Below are positions 17,058 to 26,264 of a stretch of DNA of 64,000 nucleotides, in pieces. The translations under genes and the position numbers were made by a program. The notes below the pieces were generated by a model, which did no database searches, was not told where the DNA came from, and saw only the letters and a program-made list of their open reading frames with translations. How positions within the stretch are numbered: the stretch's first letter is position 1; every line of letters begins with the position of its first letter. The stretch comes from Arcobacter acticola (lineage in GTDB: Bacteria; Campylobacterota; Campylobacteria; Campylobacterales; Arcobacteraceae), in assembly GCF_013177675.1 (NCBI RefSeq), contig NZ_CP042652.1, positions 558,001-622,000 on the forward strand, given 5' to 3'.

Positions 17058-18011
17058 ATGAGTAAAATAGAGGCGAATATATTTGGGAAAGAGGGATGGA
17101 CACCCAAACGTTTATGTTCATTAAAGGGTAAAACTTACTTGATTACTGGAGCAAATACAGGTGCAGGTTTTGAAGCAACAAAAGTTTTAATTTCAAAAGG
17201 TGCAAAAGTTGTTATACTTTCAAGAAATGCTAAAAAAGTGAATGATGCAATTCATCAAATTAAACTACAATTTAAAGATGCAGATATTGAGTTTATTAAG
17301 ATAGATCTTGCCTCTTTAGAATCAGTAAGGAGTGCAGCTAATATTATTAATAATAGTATAGAAAAAATAGATGCACTAATTTGTAATGCCGCAATTGCAC
17401 AAGTTTCAAAACAAGTGTTTACAAGCGATGGCTTTGAGAGTCAAATAGCTGTTAATCATTATGGACATTTTCTTTTATGTGGCTTATTATTTGATAAAAT
17501 AAATAATTCAAATGGAAGAATTGTAGTTGTGAGTAGCCTAGGATATAAAATGGGATTAAAAACCATTAAATTTGAAGATATGAATTGGAATAAGAATTAT
17601 CATCCTAATAATACTTATTGTCATAGTAAACTAGCACAAATGATTTTTGCCTATGAATTACAAAATCGAATAAAAGAAGCGAATGCAAATGTAAAAGTTT
17701 ATGTTTGTCATCCAGGAGCTTCTAAAACATCACTTATTAATGAAAATGTCAATTCAATTACAAGGTTTGTGTGGTCATTGATGGTATTGACACCAATGGT
17801 ACAAACAGCATTAAAAGGCGCTTATCCAGAATTAATGTGTGCCACAGAAGAGTGTCTTAATGAGCAGGCTTTTTATGGTCCTACGGGAAGAATGAATTGG
17901 ATTGGGCCAGTGGGAGAATGTAAAGTAGAATCATTTGTTTTTGATAGAAAAATTGCTTTAAAGTTATGGGATATTTCTGAAAAAAATACAGGAATTAAAT
18001 GGCTTATGTAA
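17058..18011 (+). CDS. Short-chain dehydrogenase/reductase (SDR)
   Basis: 317 aa. The Rossmann motif TGANTGAGFEA at the N-terminus binds NAD(P), LICNAAI matches the NNAG-like element, SSLG supplies the Ser and YCHSK the catalytic Tyr-Lys pair. The R at LSRNAKK suggests NADP preference. The length and SSLG/YCHSK pattern resemble retinol-dehydrogenase or protochlorophyllide-reductase-like SDRs. It is divergent from the AraC gene and separated from the alcohol genes by a convergent gene end. The substrate is unknown. Confidence 0.85.
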   Translation: MSKIEANIFGKEGWTPKRLCSLKGKTYLITGANTGAGFEATKVLISKGAKVVILSRNAKKVNDAIHQIKLQFKDADIEFIKIDLASLESVRSAANIINNSIEKIDALICNAAIAQVSKQVFTSDGFESQIAVNHYGHFLLCGLLFDKINNSNGRIVVVSSLGYKMGLKTIKFEDMNWNKNYHPNNTYCHSKLAQMIFAYELQNRIKEANANVKVYVCHPGASKTSLINENVNSITRFVWSLMVLTPMVQTALKGAYPELMCATEECLNEQAFYGPTGRMNWIGPVGECKVESFVFDRKIALKLWDISEKNTGIKWLM

Positions 18012-18069
18012 AATAAACTTAATTAAAATGTAATGAAGAATAGTTTTAAATGAAGCATATTAAAAACTT

Positions 18070-18528
18070 TTATTCTACACTTTTTATAATCAAGTTTTTT
18101 AATGTTTCATTGATTTTGTTAGCTATTTGGTCATCTTTTTTAAAGGGTTTATAAAATTTATAAGAGATAAAATTTTTATTATCTTTTTCATATATTGAAA
18201 TAGCAAGTGGACAGTAGTTTATATTATGAAAATTCTCTTCCACCATTTGTAAAGTAAAGCTACTTTTACAAATACCTAGATTTATTCCCTCTTTTAAAAT
18301 ACCTTTTTTTTCAAGAATCTGAGCCACTTCATTTGTGGCTTTTGCAAGGTTTAATTCATATACAATAGTAAAACCTTGAAAATTTATCTCATCTTTTAGA
18401 TTTAATAAATTTTCTTTAAAACTTGTATTATGTGTTTTTACTAAAAAAAGATTTTCATTTTCTATTATTTCATAATTTGCACTTAAAAAAGAGCATAAAA
18501 AAAGAATTAATAAAAAACTCTTTTTCAT
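18070..18528 (-). CDS. DUF302-like secreted protein
   Basis: 152 aa with a signal peptide (about 1-17). The central stretch GFTIVYELNLAKATNEVAQIL, NLGICKSSFTLQMVEENFHNINYCPLAISIYE has the shape of the DUF302 family, a small alpha/beta domain with no settled function. It overlaps the binding-protein gene upstream by 4 bp and is therefore part of the operon reading from the 19.7 kb promoter. DUF302 proteins are seen near redox and PQQ gene sets; the role here is not known. Confidence 0.7.
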   Translation of the reverse strand: MKKSFLLILFLCSFLSANYEIIENENLFLVKTHNTSFKENLLNLKDEINFQGFTIVYELNLAKATNEVAQILEKKGILKEGINLGICKSSFTLQMVEENFHNINYCPLAISIYEKDNKNFISYKFYKPFKKDDQIANKINETLKNLIIKSVE

Positions 18529-19673
18529 TTTTTACATTCCATTTCAAATGGAGCGATTCCTAAGGTATCTAAGTCTGTAATTGGATGTAAAAAACCAACT
18601 TGTGGAGAAGTTGATATTAATGCTCTTGGCTGAACTAAAGATATAGGAATTCGAACTTGTCCATTATACTCCCTAAAAGATAGTTTCCTTCCCATATAAG
18701 CAGCTACATCAAAATCATCTGAATAAATATAATCTAGATTTGTTTTTAAATCAGCTGTTTTTGTTTTTGAAATAGCTGTAATTATAGTTCTTATTGCTAA
18801 CCAATTTGAATAATCCCTTGATTCCATCCATCTTGAAGAGAATTTTTCAAATCTACTTTGCATTTGAGCAGCTCCCCATTGTTCTATTACTTTATGCCAT
18901 AAAACAGGAGTTAGTCCTTGCGTTCCAGCAACTGGTCTTGGAAGCCAAGAGTTAAAATATACAAACTCTCCAAAATCACCATAATAATCAGCAAGTAAAA
19001 TTACATCATAATCTTTAGCTTGAGTAAATACCGGAAACTCATCAGTGGCTTTTCTTCTTATATCACTATTATTATCCCACTCTTTTTCAACAACAATTTT
19101 TGCCCCAAATTTTTTGGCAGCTCTTTTAATATCCTCTTTTATTTGTAAGTCTTTTGGATTTGTTCCACTTAATAAAAATATCTTTTTAAAGTCTCTTTTT
19201 ACTAAAAACTGAACTAATCCATCATAAAGCATAGCATTACTTGCACTTGTGTGAAGAAGGTTATTTTGGCAAATAGTTTTTCGCAAGTTTGTATTTTGGC
19301 TACTTGCATTTATTAATAAGGCATCTTTTGAAAGGGGATTTTTAAGTAATTTCTCTAAAAGTGAATCTTCAACATTTAATAAAACATAGCTATTTTTGTT
19401 TTTGATAAACTCTTCAAAAGTTTTGATTAACTCATTTTCATCAAAAGATATTTTGCTTTCTAAAGTGAAATTTTGATTTAAAAATTTCGCACTTTTATTA
19501 CTATCTATTATTGCAATTTGTGCACCTTTAATTCCTAAATCTTCAGGCTCTTCAATTATATTTGATAAAACAGGTGGTTTTTGGATTTTTTGCTCTAAAT
19601 ATAAGATATTTACATTTAAAATATCTGCATTTACAATACTTAATAAAAATAGAATAGATATCAGGATTTTCAT
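18525..19673 (-). CDS. Substrate-binding protein of the PQQ-alcohol-dehydrogenase-linked ABC system
   Basis: 382 aa with a signal peptide (about 1-16). The fold is a branched-chain-amino-acid-type (type 1) periplasmic binding protein: AQIAIIDSNKSAKFLNQNF, IFLLSGTNPKDLQIKEDIKRAAKKFGAKIVVEKEW and DVILLADYYGDFGEFVYFNSW. It fits the binding protein family known only from PQQ-alcohol-dehydrogenase clusters. The matching ATPase, permease and beta-propeller genes are encoded divergently from 19803. In Pseudomonas putida the related Ped ABC system has been tied to growth that depends on rare-earth elements, so binding of a metal or metallophore is a possible role (inference). Confidence 0.8.
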   Translation of the reverse strand: MKILISILFLLSIVNADILNVNILYLEQKIQKPPVLSNIIEEPEDLGIKGAQIAIIDSNKSAKFLNQNFTLESKISFDENELIKTFEEFIKNKNSYVLLNVEDSLLEKLLKNPLSKDALLINASSQNTNLRKTICQNNLLHTSASNAMLYDGLVQFLVKRDFKKIFLLSGTNPKDLQIKEDIKRAAKKFGAKIVVEKEWDNNSDIRRKATDEFPVFTQAKDYDVILLADYYGDFGEFVYFNSWLPRPVAGTQGLTPVLWHKVIEQWGAAQMQSRFEKFSSRWMESRDYSNWLAIRTIITAISKTKTADLKTNLDYIYSDDFDVAAYMGRKLSFREYNGQVRIPISLVQPRALISTSPQVGFLHPITDLDTLGIAPFEMECKK

Positions 19674-19700
19674 TTTATTGTCCTTTTATGGTTTAGATGG

Positions 19701-19732
19701 ATTATATAAAATATTTATAGCCTGAGTTTAGC
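19701..19732 (-). promoter_or_regulatory. GCTA-repeat promoter of the binding-protein/DUF302 operon
   Basis: On the minus strand: GCTAAACTCAG, then GCTATAAATAT, then -10 TATAAT (19701-19706) starting 15 bp after the first base of the second repeat. It is divergent from the promoter at 19743, with 10 bp between the repeat blocks. Confidence 0.8.
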
Positions 19733-19742
19733 AAAAATAGTC

Positions 19743-19774
19743 GCTAAACTTAAGCTATAAAAGTAGTATAGAAT
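19743..19774 (+). promoter_or_regulatory. GCTA-repeat promoter of the beta-propeller/ABC operon
   Basis: GCTAAACTTAA and GCTATAAAAGT in tandem, then -10 TAGAAT at 19769-19774, again 15 bp from the second repeat start. Confidence 0.8.
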
Positions 19775-19802
19775 TCATCAAAATAAAATTGGAGAGAAAT
19801 TT

Positions 19803-20765
19803 ATGAAAAATAAAATTATTACAGCAGCTATTCTTTCAAGCTCAATATTATTAGCAGATACTATTTATGTATCAAATGAAAAAGATAATACTATTTCTGT
19901 TATTGATTCACTTACAAATAAAGTAACAGAAACTATAAAAGTAGGTCAAAGACCAAGAGGAATATTATTAAACAATGATAAAACTCAATTATATATTTGT
20001 GCAAGTGATGATGATACAGTTCAAGTATTAGATTTAAAAACAAAAAAAATCATACATAACTTACCATCAGGTGAAGATCCTGAGCAGTTTGCTTTAACTC
20101 CTGATGGAAAAGAGCTATATGTATCAAATGAAGATGATGCAATTGTAACAGTTGTTGATACAGTAAATAGAAGTGTTGTTACTCAAATTGAAGTTGGTGT
20201 TGAGCCTGAGGGAATGGCTGTAAGTCCAGATGGAACTGTTGCTATTAATACAACTGAAACATCAAACTTTTTACACTGGATTGATACAAAAACAAAAAAG
20301 ATTATTCATAATACATTAGTTGATCAAAGACCAAGACATATTGAATTTACAAAAAGTGGTGATAGAGTTTGGGCTTCAAGTGAGATTGGTGGAACTGTTA
20401 TGATAGTTGATTCTACAACAAAAGAGAGTATTGGAAAAGTTTCTTTTAAAATTCCAGGAATCTTCAAAGACTTAATTCAACCAGTTGGTATAAAACTAAC
20501 ATCTGATGGAAAATATGCTTTTGTAGCACTTGGGCCTGCAAATCATGTAGCTGTTGTTGATGCAAAAACTTTTAAAGTTATAAAATATTTATTAGTTGGA
20601 AAAAGAGTTTGGATGCTTGATTTTGCACAAAATGAAAAAAAACTTTATACTACAAATGGTGTAAGTGGAGATGTATCTGTTATTGATGTTGATTCTTTAA
20701 AAGTTGAAAAAACAATACCAGTTGGGCGATATCCTTGGGGATTAGCCGTAATTCCAAGTAAGTAG
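19803..20765 (+). CDS. PQQ-dependent catabolism-associated beta-propeller protein (YVTN repeats)
   Basis: 320 aa with a signal peptide (about 1-18, ending LLA-DT). It consists of repeated blades with the pattern YVSNEKDNTISVID, VGQRPRGI, LTPDGKELYVSNE and VGVEPEGM. It makes a secreted seven-bladed YVTN propeller. This family occurs next to PQQ alcohol dehydrogenases and the Ped-like ABC genes. It is the first gene of the operon; the ATPase starts 1 bp after its stop. Function is unknown, and no catalytic residues are evident. Confidence 0.85.
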   Translation: MKNKIITAAILSSSILLADTIYVSNEKDNTISVIDSLTNKVTETIKVGQRPRGILLNNDKTQLYICASDDDTVQVLDLKTKKIIHNLPSGEDPEQFALTPDGKELYVSNEDDAIVTVVDTVNRSVVTQIEVGVEPEGMAVSPDGTVAINTTETSNFLHWIDTKTKKIIHNTLVDQRPRHIEFTKSGDRVWASSEIGGTVMIVDSTTKESIGKVSFKIPGIFKDLIQPVGIKLTSDGKYAFVALGPANHVAVVDAKTFKVIKYLLVGKRVWMLDFAQNEKKLYTTNGVSGDVSVIDVDSLKVEKTIPVGRYPWGLAVIPSK

Positions 20766-20766
20766 A

Positions 20767-21489
20767 ATGAAAAAAAATATTTTAGAAATAAATCATATTG
20801 ATTTTTCCTACGGAAAGAAAAAGGTTTTAGATAATATCAATTTTTCTATTGAAGAAGGAACTTTTAGCGTTTTATTAGGACTTAATGGTGCTGGTAAATC
20901 TACAATTTTTTCTTTAATTACAAGATTACAAAATCTTGTAGTTGGAGAAATATCTATCAATAACTTTCCAATAAAAGATTACTCAAATGCCTTAAAAGAT
21001 ATTGGAATTGTTTTCCAAGAACCAACTTTGGATTTAGATTTAACTGTAAAACAAAACCTTTATTATTATGGTTCTTTAAAAGGTCTTGATTTCAAACAAA
21101 CACTTTTTTCAATAGAAGATGAAATCAAAAAACTTGAACTAGAAAATCATTTAGATACTCAAGTACGAAATTTAAATGGAGGTCATAGAAGAAGAGTTGA
21201 AATTTTAAGAGCTTTAATAAATAAACCAAAATTACTTTTACTTGATGAGCCAACTGTTGGACTTGATTTAAAAAGCAGATTTGATATTTTGGAGTATGTA
21301 AGACAGCTTGTTCTTACAAAAAACATATCTGTATTGTGGATTACTCATTTATTTGATGAAATTGAAGAAGATGATAATGTAACTTTAATTAAAACAGGGA
21401 AAATCATAGAATCAGGAATTGTAAAAAATATTATTGCTAAACACAAAAAAGAAAACTTAGTTGAAACTTTCAACTATTTAGTAAGGTAG
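20767..21489 (+). CDS. ABC transporter ATP-binding protein, PQQ-alcohol-dehydrogenase system
   Basis: 240 aa. Walker A is GLNGAGKST, Q-loop VFQEPTL, Walker B LLLLDEPT and H-loop ITHLF. The signature is LNGGHRRRVEI rather than LSGGQ, as in the PQQ-linked subfamily. It lies between the beta-propeller and the ABC-2 type permease genes with 1-3 bp gaps, forming the transporter related to Ped genes of Pseudomonas. ABC-2 permease pairing suggests export or an unusual mode of transport, while the nearby binding protein argues for uptake; direction is unresolved. Confidence 0.85.
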   Translation: MKKNILEINHIDFSYGKKKVLDNINFSIEEGTFSVLLGLNGAGKSTIFSLITRLQNLVVGEISINNFPIKDYSNALKDIGIVFQEPTLDLDLTVKQNLYYYGSLKGLDFKQTLFSIEDEIKKLELENHLDTQVRNLNGGHRRRVEILRALINKPKLLLLDEPTVGLDLKSRFDILEYVRQLVLTKNISVLWITHLFDEIEEDDNVTLIKTGKIIESGIVKNIIAKHKKENLVETFNYLVR

Positions 21490-21492
21490 AAA

Positions 21493-22275
21493 ATGAAAAA
21501 ATATATATATTGTATGAAAGGAATTGTTTATAAAGAGCTAATAAGATTTTTAAAACAAAAAAGTAGATTCTTTTCAGCTCTTGTTAGACCACTTTTATGG
21601 CTATTTATTTTTTCAGTTGGATTTAAAACTGCTTTAGGTCTTGCAATTATTCCTCCCTATGAAACTTATATAACTTATGAAACATATATAGTTCCAGGAC
21701 TTGTTGGAATGGTTTTACTTTTTAATGGAATGCAAAGCTCACTAACTATGATATTTGATAGAGAAATGGGAAGTATGAAAATACTTTTAACTTCTTATAT
21801 AAATAGAAACTATTTACTATTTTGTAAAATGTTTGCAACAGCAATTGTTTCAACTTTACAAGCTATTACTTTTTTAATAGTTGCAATTCTTTATGGTGTT
21901 GATATTTCATATATAGCTATTATTTTAACTATACCTATTATTATAGTTTCATCTATTATTTTAAATGCTTTTGCCCTTTTTATTTCATCGGTTATAAAAC
22001 AGTTGGAAAACTTTGCAACGGTTATGAATTTTGTGATTTTCCCTATGTTTTTTCTAAGTTCTGCACTTTATCCACTTTGGAAAATAAAAGATTCATCACT
22101 TCTTTTGTTTAATATCTCCTCTTATAATCCATTTACTTATATTGTAGAGGCTATACGATTCTCACTTTATGAAAAATTTGAGCTAGAAATCTTTCTAATT
22201 TTAGGAATTTCATTTGTAATTAGCCTAATAATGGCCTTTGTAGGGTTTAAATCAAAAAAAGTAAGTCATGGCTAA
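21493..22275 (+). CDS. pedC: ABC-2 type permease, PedC-like
   Basis: 260 aa with about six membrane helices, including LVRPLLWLFIFSVGFKTAL and the ABC-2 characteristic VPGLVGMVLLFNGMQSSLTMIFDREMGSMKILLT. It is the membrane partner of the ATPase ending 3 bp upstream. Its last codons overlap the first GCTA repeat of the alcohol dehydrogenase promoter (the stop TAA lies inside GCTAAAC), so the dehydrogenase can be read both from this operon and from its own promoter. Confidence 0.82.
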   Translation: MKKYIYCMKGIVYKELIRFLKQKSRFFSALVRPLLWLFIFSVGFKTALGLAIIPPYETYITYETYIVPGLVGMVLLFNGMQSSLTMIFDREMGSMKILLTSYINRNYLLFCKMFATAIVSTLQAITFLIVAILYGVDISYIAIILTIPIIIVSSIILNAFALFISSVIKQLENFATVMNFVIFPMFFLSSALYPLWKIKDSSLLLFNISSYNPFTYIVEAIRFSLYEKFELEIFLILGISFVISLIMAFVGFKSKKVSHG

Positions 22276-22302
22276 ACTTAGGCTATAAATGTCATGTATA
22301 CT
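22271..22302 (+). promoter_or_regulatory. GCTA-repeat promoter of the PQQ alcohol dehydrogenase
   Basis: GCTAAACTTAG and GCTATAAATGT in tandem, then -10 TATACT at 22297-22302, 15 bp from the second repeat start. The first repeat overlaps the stop codon of the permease gene. Confidence 0.82.
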
Positions 22303-22331
22303 TTTGCTAAGACAATAATTAAGGAGAGAAA

Positions 22332-24113
22332 ATGATTAAAAAAAAGCTACTAACTAGTGCCGCTGCCGTTACACTTTGTGCCCTAATTAGCGCTCAAGCA
22401 AATAGTAACACAAGTAAGGTTATAGAACCATCATACAATCCAGTTACTTATACTGAAATTTCAAATGATGCGAAGTCTACAGAAGATGTTTTAACTTATG
22501 GTTTAGGACAACAAGGTCAAAGATATTCAACTCTTGAACAAATTAATAAAAAAACAATTAAAGATTTAGTTCCTGTGTGGAATTTCTCTTTTGGTGGTGA
22601 AAAACAAAGAGGACAAGAATCTCAACCAATTATCAAAGATGGTGTAATGTATGTTACAGGTTCTTACTCTAGAGTTTTTGCTATTAATATAGCAAATGGT
22701 GAAGAAATTTGGCAATATGATGCAAAACTTCCTGATGCAATTTTACCTTGTTGTGATGTTATCAACAGAGGTGTTGCTATTTATGATAATTTAGTTATTT
22801 TTGGAACTCTTGATGCAAAATTAGTTGCACTTGATAGAAAAACTGGAAATGTAGTTTGGAAGAAAAAAGTAGAAGAGTATAAAGATGGTTACTCAATAAC
22901 AGCTGCTCCTATGATTGTAAAAGATATGGTAATTACAGGTGTTGCAGGTGGTGAGTTTGGTATTGTTGGAAAAGTTGAAGCTAGAAATGCTAAAACAGGT
23001 GAACTTGTATGGACTAGACCTACTGTTGAAGGTCATATGGGTTACTTAAATGGGAAAGAAAATGGAATAACTGGTGGAGAAGCTGGTAAAACTTGGCCTG
23101 GAGATTTATGGAAATCAGGAGGAGCTGCTACTTGGTTAGGTGGAACTTATGACCCTGATACTAACTTAATCTTTATGGGTACAGGAAATCCAGCTCCTTG
23201 GAATTCACATTTAAGACCAGGGGATAACTTATATTCATCTTCAAGATTAGCACTTGACCCTGATACTGGGAAAATCGTTTGGCATTTTCAAACAACTCCA
23301 CATGATGGATGGGATTTTGATGGTGTAAATGAATTAATTTCATTTGATTATACAAATAAAGATGGAAAAATAGAAAAACTAGCAGCAACTGCTGATAGAA
23401 ATGGATTCTTCTATGTATTAGATAGAACTAATGGTAAATTTGTTACTGCAAACCCATTTGTTTCGAATATTACATGGGCAACTGGTATTGGAAAAGATGG
23501 TAGACCACTTTATGTAGAAGAGGGAAGACCTGGAAATCCTGGAGCTGAGTCTAAAGGAACATCAGTGTTTGCAGTTCCTGCATTCTTGGGAGCTAAAAAC
23601 TGGATGCCAATGGCTTATTCACAAAAAACAAAAAATTTCTATGTTCCATCTAATGAGTGGGGAATGGATATTTGGAATCAACCTGTTTCTTATAAAAAAG
23701 GTGCTGCTTACTTAGGTGCTGGATTTACAATCAAGCCAATATTTGAAGACCATATTGGTTCTTTAAAAGCAATCGAGCCATTAACTGGAAAAGTTAAATG
23801 GGAATATAAAAACCCTGCACCATTATGGGGTGGAGTTTTAACAACTGCTGGTGGACTTGTATTTACAGGAACTCCTGAAGGTAAATTATTAGCATTTGAT
23901 GATGAAACAGGTGAAATCTTGTATACATTCCAAGTTGGTTCTGGAATCGTTGGGTCTCCTGTTACTTGGGAACAAAATGGTGAACAATTTATCTCAATCG
24001 TTTCAGGTTGGGGTGGAGCTGTACCTTTATGGGGTGGAGAAGTTGCAAAACAAATCAAAAACATAAATCAAGGTGGAACAGTTCACGTATTTAAACTACA
24101 TAAATCTAAATAG
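22332..24113 (+). CDS. PQQ-dependent alcohol dehydrogenase, lanthanide-type signature
   Basis: 593 aa with a signal peptide (about 1-23). It is an eight-bladed quinoprotein propeller of the methanol/ethanol dehydrogenase family that oxidises primary alcohols to aldehydes in the periplasm and passes electrons to cytochrome c. The vicinal disulfide is C140-C141 (LPCCDV). Metal and PQQ site residues appear in VAGGEFG and GTGNPAPWN. The catalytic Asp is D328 in [13 protein letters not shown], and D330 two residues later is the extra metal ligand that marks lanthanide-dependent XoxF/PedH enzymes; calcium types have Ala, Ser or Thr there. There is no C-terminal heme domain. Its own GCTA promoter and pqqA directly downstream support high expression. 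Confidence 0.93.
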   Translation: MIKKKLLTSAAAVTLCALISAQANSNTSKVIEPSYNPVTYTEISNDAKSTEDVLTYGLGQQGQRYSTLEQINKKTIKDLVPVWNFSFGGEKQRGQESQPIIKDGVMYVTGSYSRVFAINIANGEEIWQYDAKLPDAILPCCDVINRGVAIYDNLVIFGTLDAKLVALDRKTGNVVWKKKVEEYKDGYSITAAPMIVKDMVITGVAGGEFGIVGKVEARNAKTGELVWTRPTVEGHMGYLNGKENGITGGEAGKTWPGDLWKSGGAATWLGGTYDPDTNLIFMGTGNPAPWNSHLRPGDNLYSSSRLALDPDTGKIVWHFQTTPHDGWDFDGVNELISFDYTNKDGKIEKLAATADRNGFFYVLDRTNGKFVTANPFVSNITWATGIGKDGRPLYVEEGRPGNPGAESKGTSVFAVPAFLGAKNWMPMAYSQKTKNFYVPSNEWGMDIWNQPVSYKKGAAYLGAGFTIKPIFEDHIGSLKAIEPLTGKVKWEYKNPAPLWGGVLTTAGGLVFTGTPEGKLLAFDDETGEILYTFQVGSGIVGSPVTWEQNGEQFISIVSGWGGAVPLWGGEVAKQIKNINQGGTVHVFKLHKSK

Positions 24114-24132
24114 ATTTATGTAAATCTTATGA

Positions 24133-24139
24133 AAGGAGG
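24133..24139 (+). promoter_or_regulatory. Strong ribosome binding site of pqqA
   Basis: AAGGAGG sits 8 nt before the ATG of pqqA and is a near-perfect match to the anti-Shine-Dalgarno, which fits a peptide that must be made in large amounts. Confidence 0.7.
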
Positions 24140-24147
24140 GCAATATT

Positions 24148-24222
24148 ATGAAATGGGAAAAACCAATGTTCGTTGATAATAGATTCGGATTTGAAGTGAC
24201 AATGTATATTTGTCATGAATAA
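24148..24222 (+). CDS. pqqA: PQQ precursor peptide PqqA
   Basis: 24 aa (MKWEKPMFVDNR at the start, ending MYICHE). The Glu16-x-x-x-Tyr20 pair in FEVTMY is the exact pair that PqqE crosslinks to build pyrroloquinoline quinone. Typical PqqA peptides are 22-30 residues and start MKW. It lies 34 bp after the dehydrogenase gene and 113 bp before pqqB, with a terminator between, so pqqA can be over-expressed relative to pqqBCDE. It is too short for usual gene-length cutoffs. Confidence 0.95.
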   Translation: MKWEKPMFVDNRFGFEVTMYICHE

Positions 24223-24247
24223 TAGGTCTTAATTGTAAGTTTTAATT

Positions 24248-24286
24248 AGCAAGAAAGGGATTATTTCCTTTCTTGCTCTTTTTATT
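24248..24286 (+). terminator. Terminator between pqqA and pqqB
   Basis: AGCAAGAAAGG pairs perfectly with CCTTTCTTGCT (11 bp), followed by CTTTTTATT. It should end most transcripts coming from the dehydrogenase-pqqA unit; read-through or a weak internal promoter would feed pqqBCDE. Confidence 0.85.
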
Positions 24287-24335
24287 ATTGAGTTTATAAA
24301 AGATAGATTCAATTATAAAAAGAGTTAGGAATAAT

Positions 24336-25253
24336 ATGAAAATAGAAATCTTAGGTTCAAGTGCAGGAGGAGGACTTCCTCAGTTTAATTGTAATTGTCA
24401 TAACTGTAAGGGTTATAGAGAAGGCAAACCTACAATTAAAAGAAGAACACAAAGTTCAATTACTGTTAGTGAAGATGGAGAAAATTGGGTTTTATTTAAT
24501 ACCTCTCCTGATATTTTAGAGCAAATTCATAACTCACCTTTTTTACATCCTACAAAAACAAGAGAAACAAAAATAAAAGCTATTATTTTTAACGATGCTC
24601 AAATTGATCATACAACTGGACTTTTGATGTTAAGAGAGGGATGTCCTCATCAAATATATTGCACAAAAGAAGTAAATGAAGAGTTAAATACATCTTTCCC
24701 TTTAATGAAAATGCTAAAACATTGGGATGGTGGCGGAACTTTTTGGCATGAAATTATTCCAAATAGCACAACAAAATTTGAAATTCCAGTGATGCCTTCT
24801 TATGAATTTTATGCACACTCTTTGATTTCAAATGCACCGCCTTATTCAGCATATAGAGATAAGCCAAGAAAAGGCGATAATATTGGAGTTACAGTTGTAA
24901 ATAAAAAAACTGGAAAAAGACTTTTTTATCTTCCTGGACTTGGAGTTCTTGAAGAGCATATCTTAGAAGAAATGGCAAAGGCTGATATTTTATTATTAGA
25001 AGGAACACTTTGGACTAATGATGAAATGATAAAAGGAAATTTTTCAAAGAAACTTGGAACTGAAATGGGACATATTCCATTAAATGGGGAAGAGGGTTTA
25101 ATAAAAGTTTTAGATACTTTAGAAAAACCAAGAAAGATATTAATTCATATAAACAATACAAATCCTATCTTAGATGAATCAACGCTTGAATATAAAGAAC
25201 TTATATCACATGGTATTGAAATATCTTATGATGGTATGAGTATAGAAATTTAA
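24336..25253 (+). CDS. pqqB: PQQ biosynthesis protein PqqB
   Basis: 305 aa, usual length. The MBL-type fold opens EILGSSAGGGLPQFNCNC with the conserved CxCxxC, and NDAQIDHTTGLLMLREG replaces the classic HxHxDH, as in PqqB proteins. It is thought to hydroxylate the Glu-Tyr-derived intermediate before PqqC acts. It begins the pqqBCDE operon in the standard order. Confidence 0.95.
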   Translation: MKIEILGSSAGGGLPQFNCNCHNCKGYREGKPTIKRRTQSSITVSEDGENWVLFNTSPDILEQIHNSPFLHPTKTRETKIKAIIFNDAQIDHTTGLLMLREGCPHQIYCTKEVNEELNTSFPLMKMLKHWDGGGTFWHEIIPNSTTKFEIPVMPSYEFYAHSLISNAPPYSAYRDKPRKGDNIGVTVVNKKTGKRLFYLPGLGVLEEHILEEMAKADILLLEGTLWTNDEMIKGNFSKKLGTEMGHIPLNGEEGLIKVLDTLEKPRKILIHINNTNPILDESTLEYKELISHGIEISYDGMSIEI

Positions 25254-25281
25254 ATTTAGCACTTAATAAAAAGGAGAGAAA

Positions 25282-25989
25282 ATGCAAGAAGCTTATAGTA
25301 AAGAAGAATTTGAAACAAAACTTAGAAATATGGGAAGTATGTACCATATAAATCATCCTTTTCATATAAGAATGTATGAGGGTTCTTGCACTAAAGAAGA
25401 GATTCAAGGTTGGGTTGCAAATAGATTTTATTATCAATGTATGATTCCTATTAAAGATGCAGCTATTATGTCAAATTGTCCTAGTTTAGAAGATAGAAGA
25501 AAATGGATAGATAGAATACTTGACCATGATAGTGTTGGTGGGGGAATTGAAGCTTGGTTAGAGTTAGGTGAAGCTGTTGGACTTAAAAAAGAAGATTTGA
25601 TTTCACATAAATTTTTATTACCATCTGTTAAATTTGCAGTTGATGCTTATGTAAATTTTGCTAAGCATGCTCCTTGGAAAGAAGCTGCAATGTCTTCATT
25701 AACTGAAATGTTTGCTCCTCAAATTCATCAACAAAGGCTAAATACTTGGCCAGATAACTATCCTTGGATTGAGCAAAAAGGTTTAAGATATTTTCAAAAA
25801 AGATTAAGTGAAGCAAGACGAGATGTTCAACATGGTTTAAATATTACACTTGAAGAGTTTAATACAAGAGAACTTCAAGAAAAAGCTTTTTCTATATTAC
25901 AGTTTAAACTTGATATTCTATGGACAATGTGCGATGCTTTATATTTAGCATATGAATTAAAAAGACCACCATATTTTAATTGTAAGTAG
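25282..25989 (+). CDS. pqqC: Pyrroloquinoline-quinone synthase PqqC
   Basis: 235 aa, an all-helical heme-oxygenase-like enzyme that performs the final ring closure and eight-electron oxidation to PQQ. Family motifs are visible, including [35 protein letters not shown] and [12 protein letters not shown]. An AGGAG site precedes the ATG; the gene is 28 bp after pqqB and 5 bp before pqqD. Confidence 0.96.
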   Translation: MQEAYSKEEFETKLRNMGSMYHINHPFHIRMYEGSCTKEEIQGWVANRFYYQCMIPIKDAAIMSNCPSLEDRRKWIDRILDHDSVGGGIEAWLELGEAVGLKKEDLISHKFLLPSVKFAVDAYVNFAKHAPWKEAAMSSLTEMFAPQIHQQRLNTWPDNYPWIEQKGLRYFQKRLSEARRDVQHGLNITLEEFNTRELQEKAFSILQFKLDILWTMCDALYLAYELKRPPYFNCK

Positions 25990-25994
25990 GTAAC

Positions 25995-26264
25995 ATGGAA
26001 AATTTAAACAAAAAAATAAAATTAAATCCAAATTTTCAATTTCAATGGGAAGATAAACAAAACTGTTATGTATTGCTTTATCCTGAGGGAATGGTTCAAC
26101 TAAATCAAAGTGCAGGGGAAATTTTGGCACTTTGTACGGGTGAAAATGATGATAAAAGTATAAATAAAATTTTATGTGAAAAATTTGAAGTTGAAGATTT
26201 AACACAAGATATACAAAGCTTTTTAGAAGAAGCAAAAAATAGAAATTGGATATGTTATGAATAA
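25995..26264 (+). CDS. pqqD: PqqD peptide chaperone
   Basis: 89 aa. It has the RRE-type winged-helix fold that presents PqqA to PqqE; YVLLYPEGMVQLNQSAGEILALC is the conserved part. It overlaps pqqE by 8 bp, consistent with tight coupling of the two partners. Confidence 0.93.
   Translation: MENLNKKIKLNPNFQFQWEDKQNCYVLLYPEGMVQLNQSAGEILALCTGENDDKSINKILCEKFEVEDLTQDIQSFLEEAKNRNWICYE

Noticed and set aside
23708-24064. 118-codon minus-strand frame inside the alcohol dehydrogenase gene
   Set aside because: Antisense shadow of a highly conserved gene; no independent signals.
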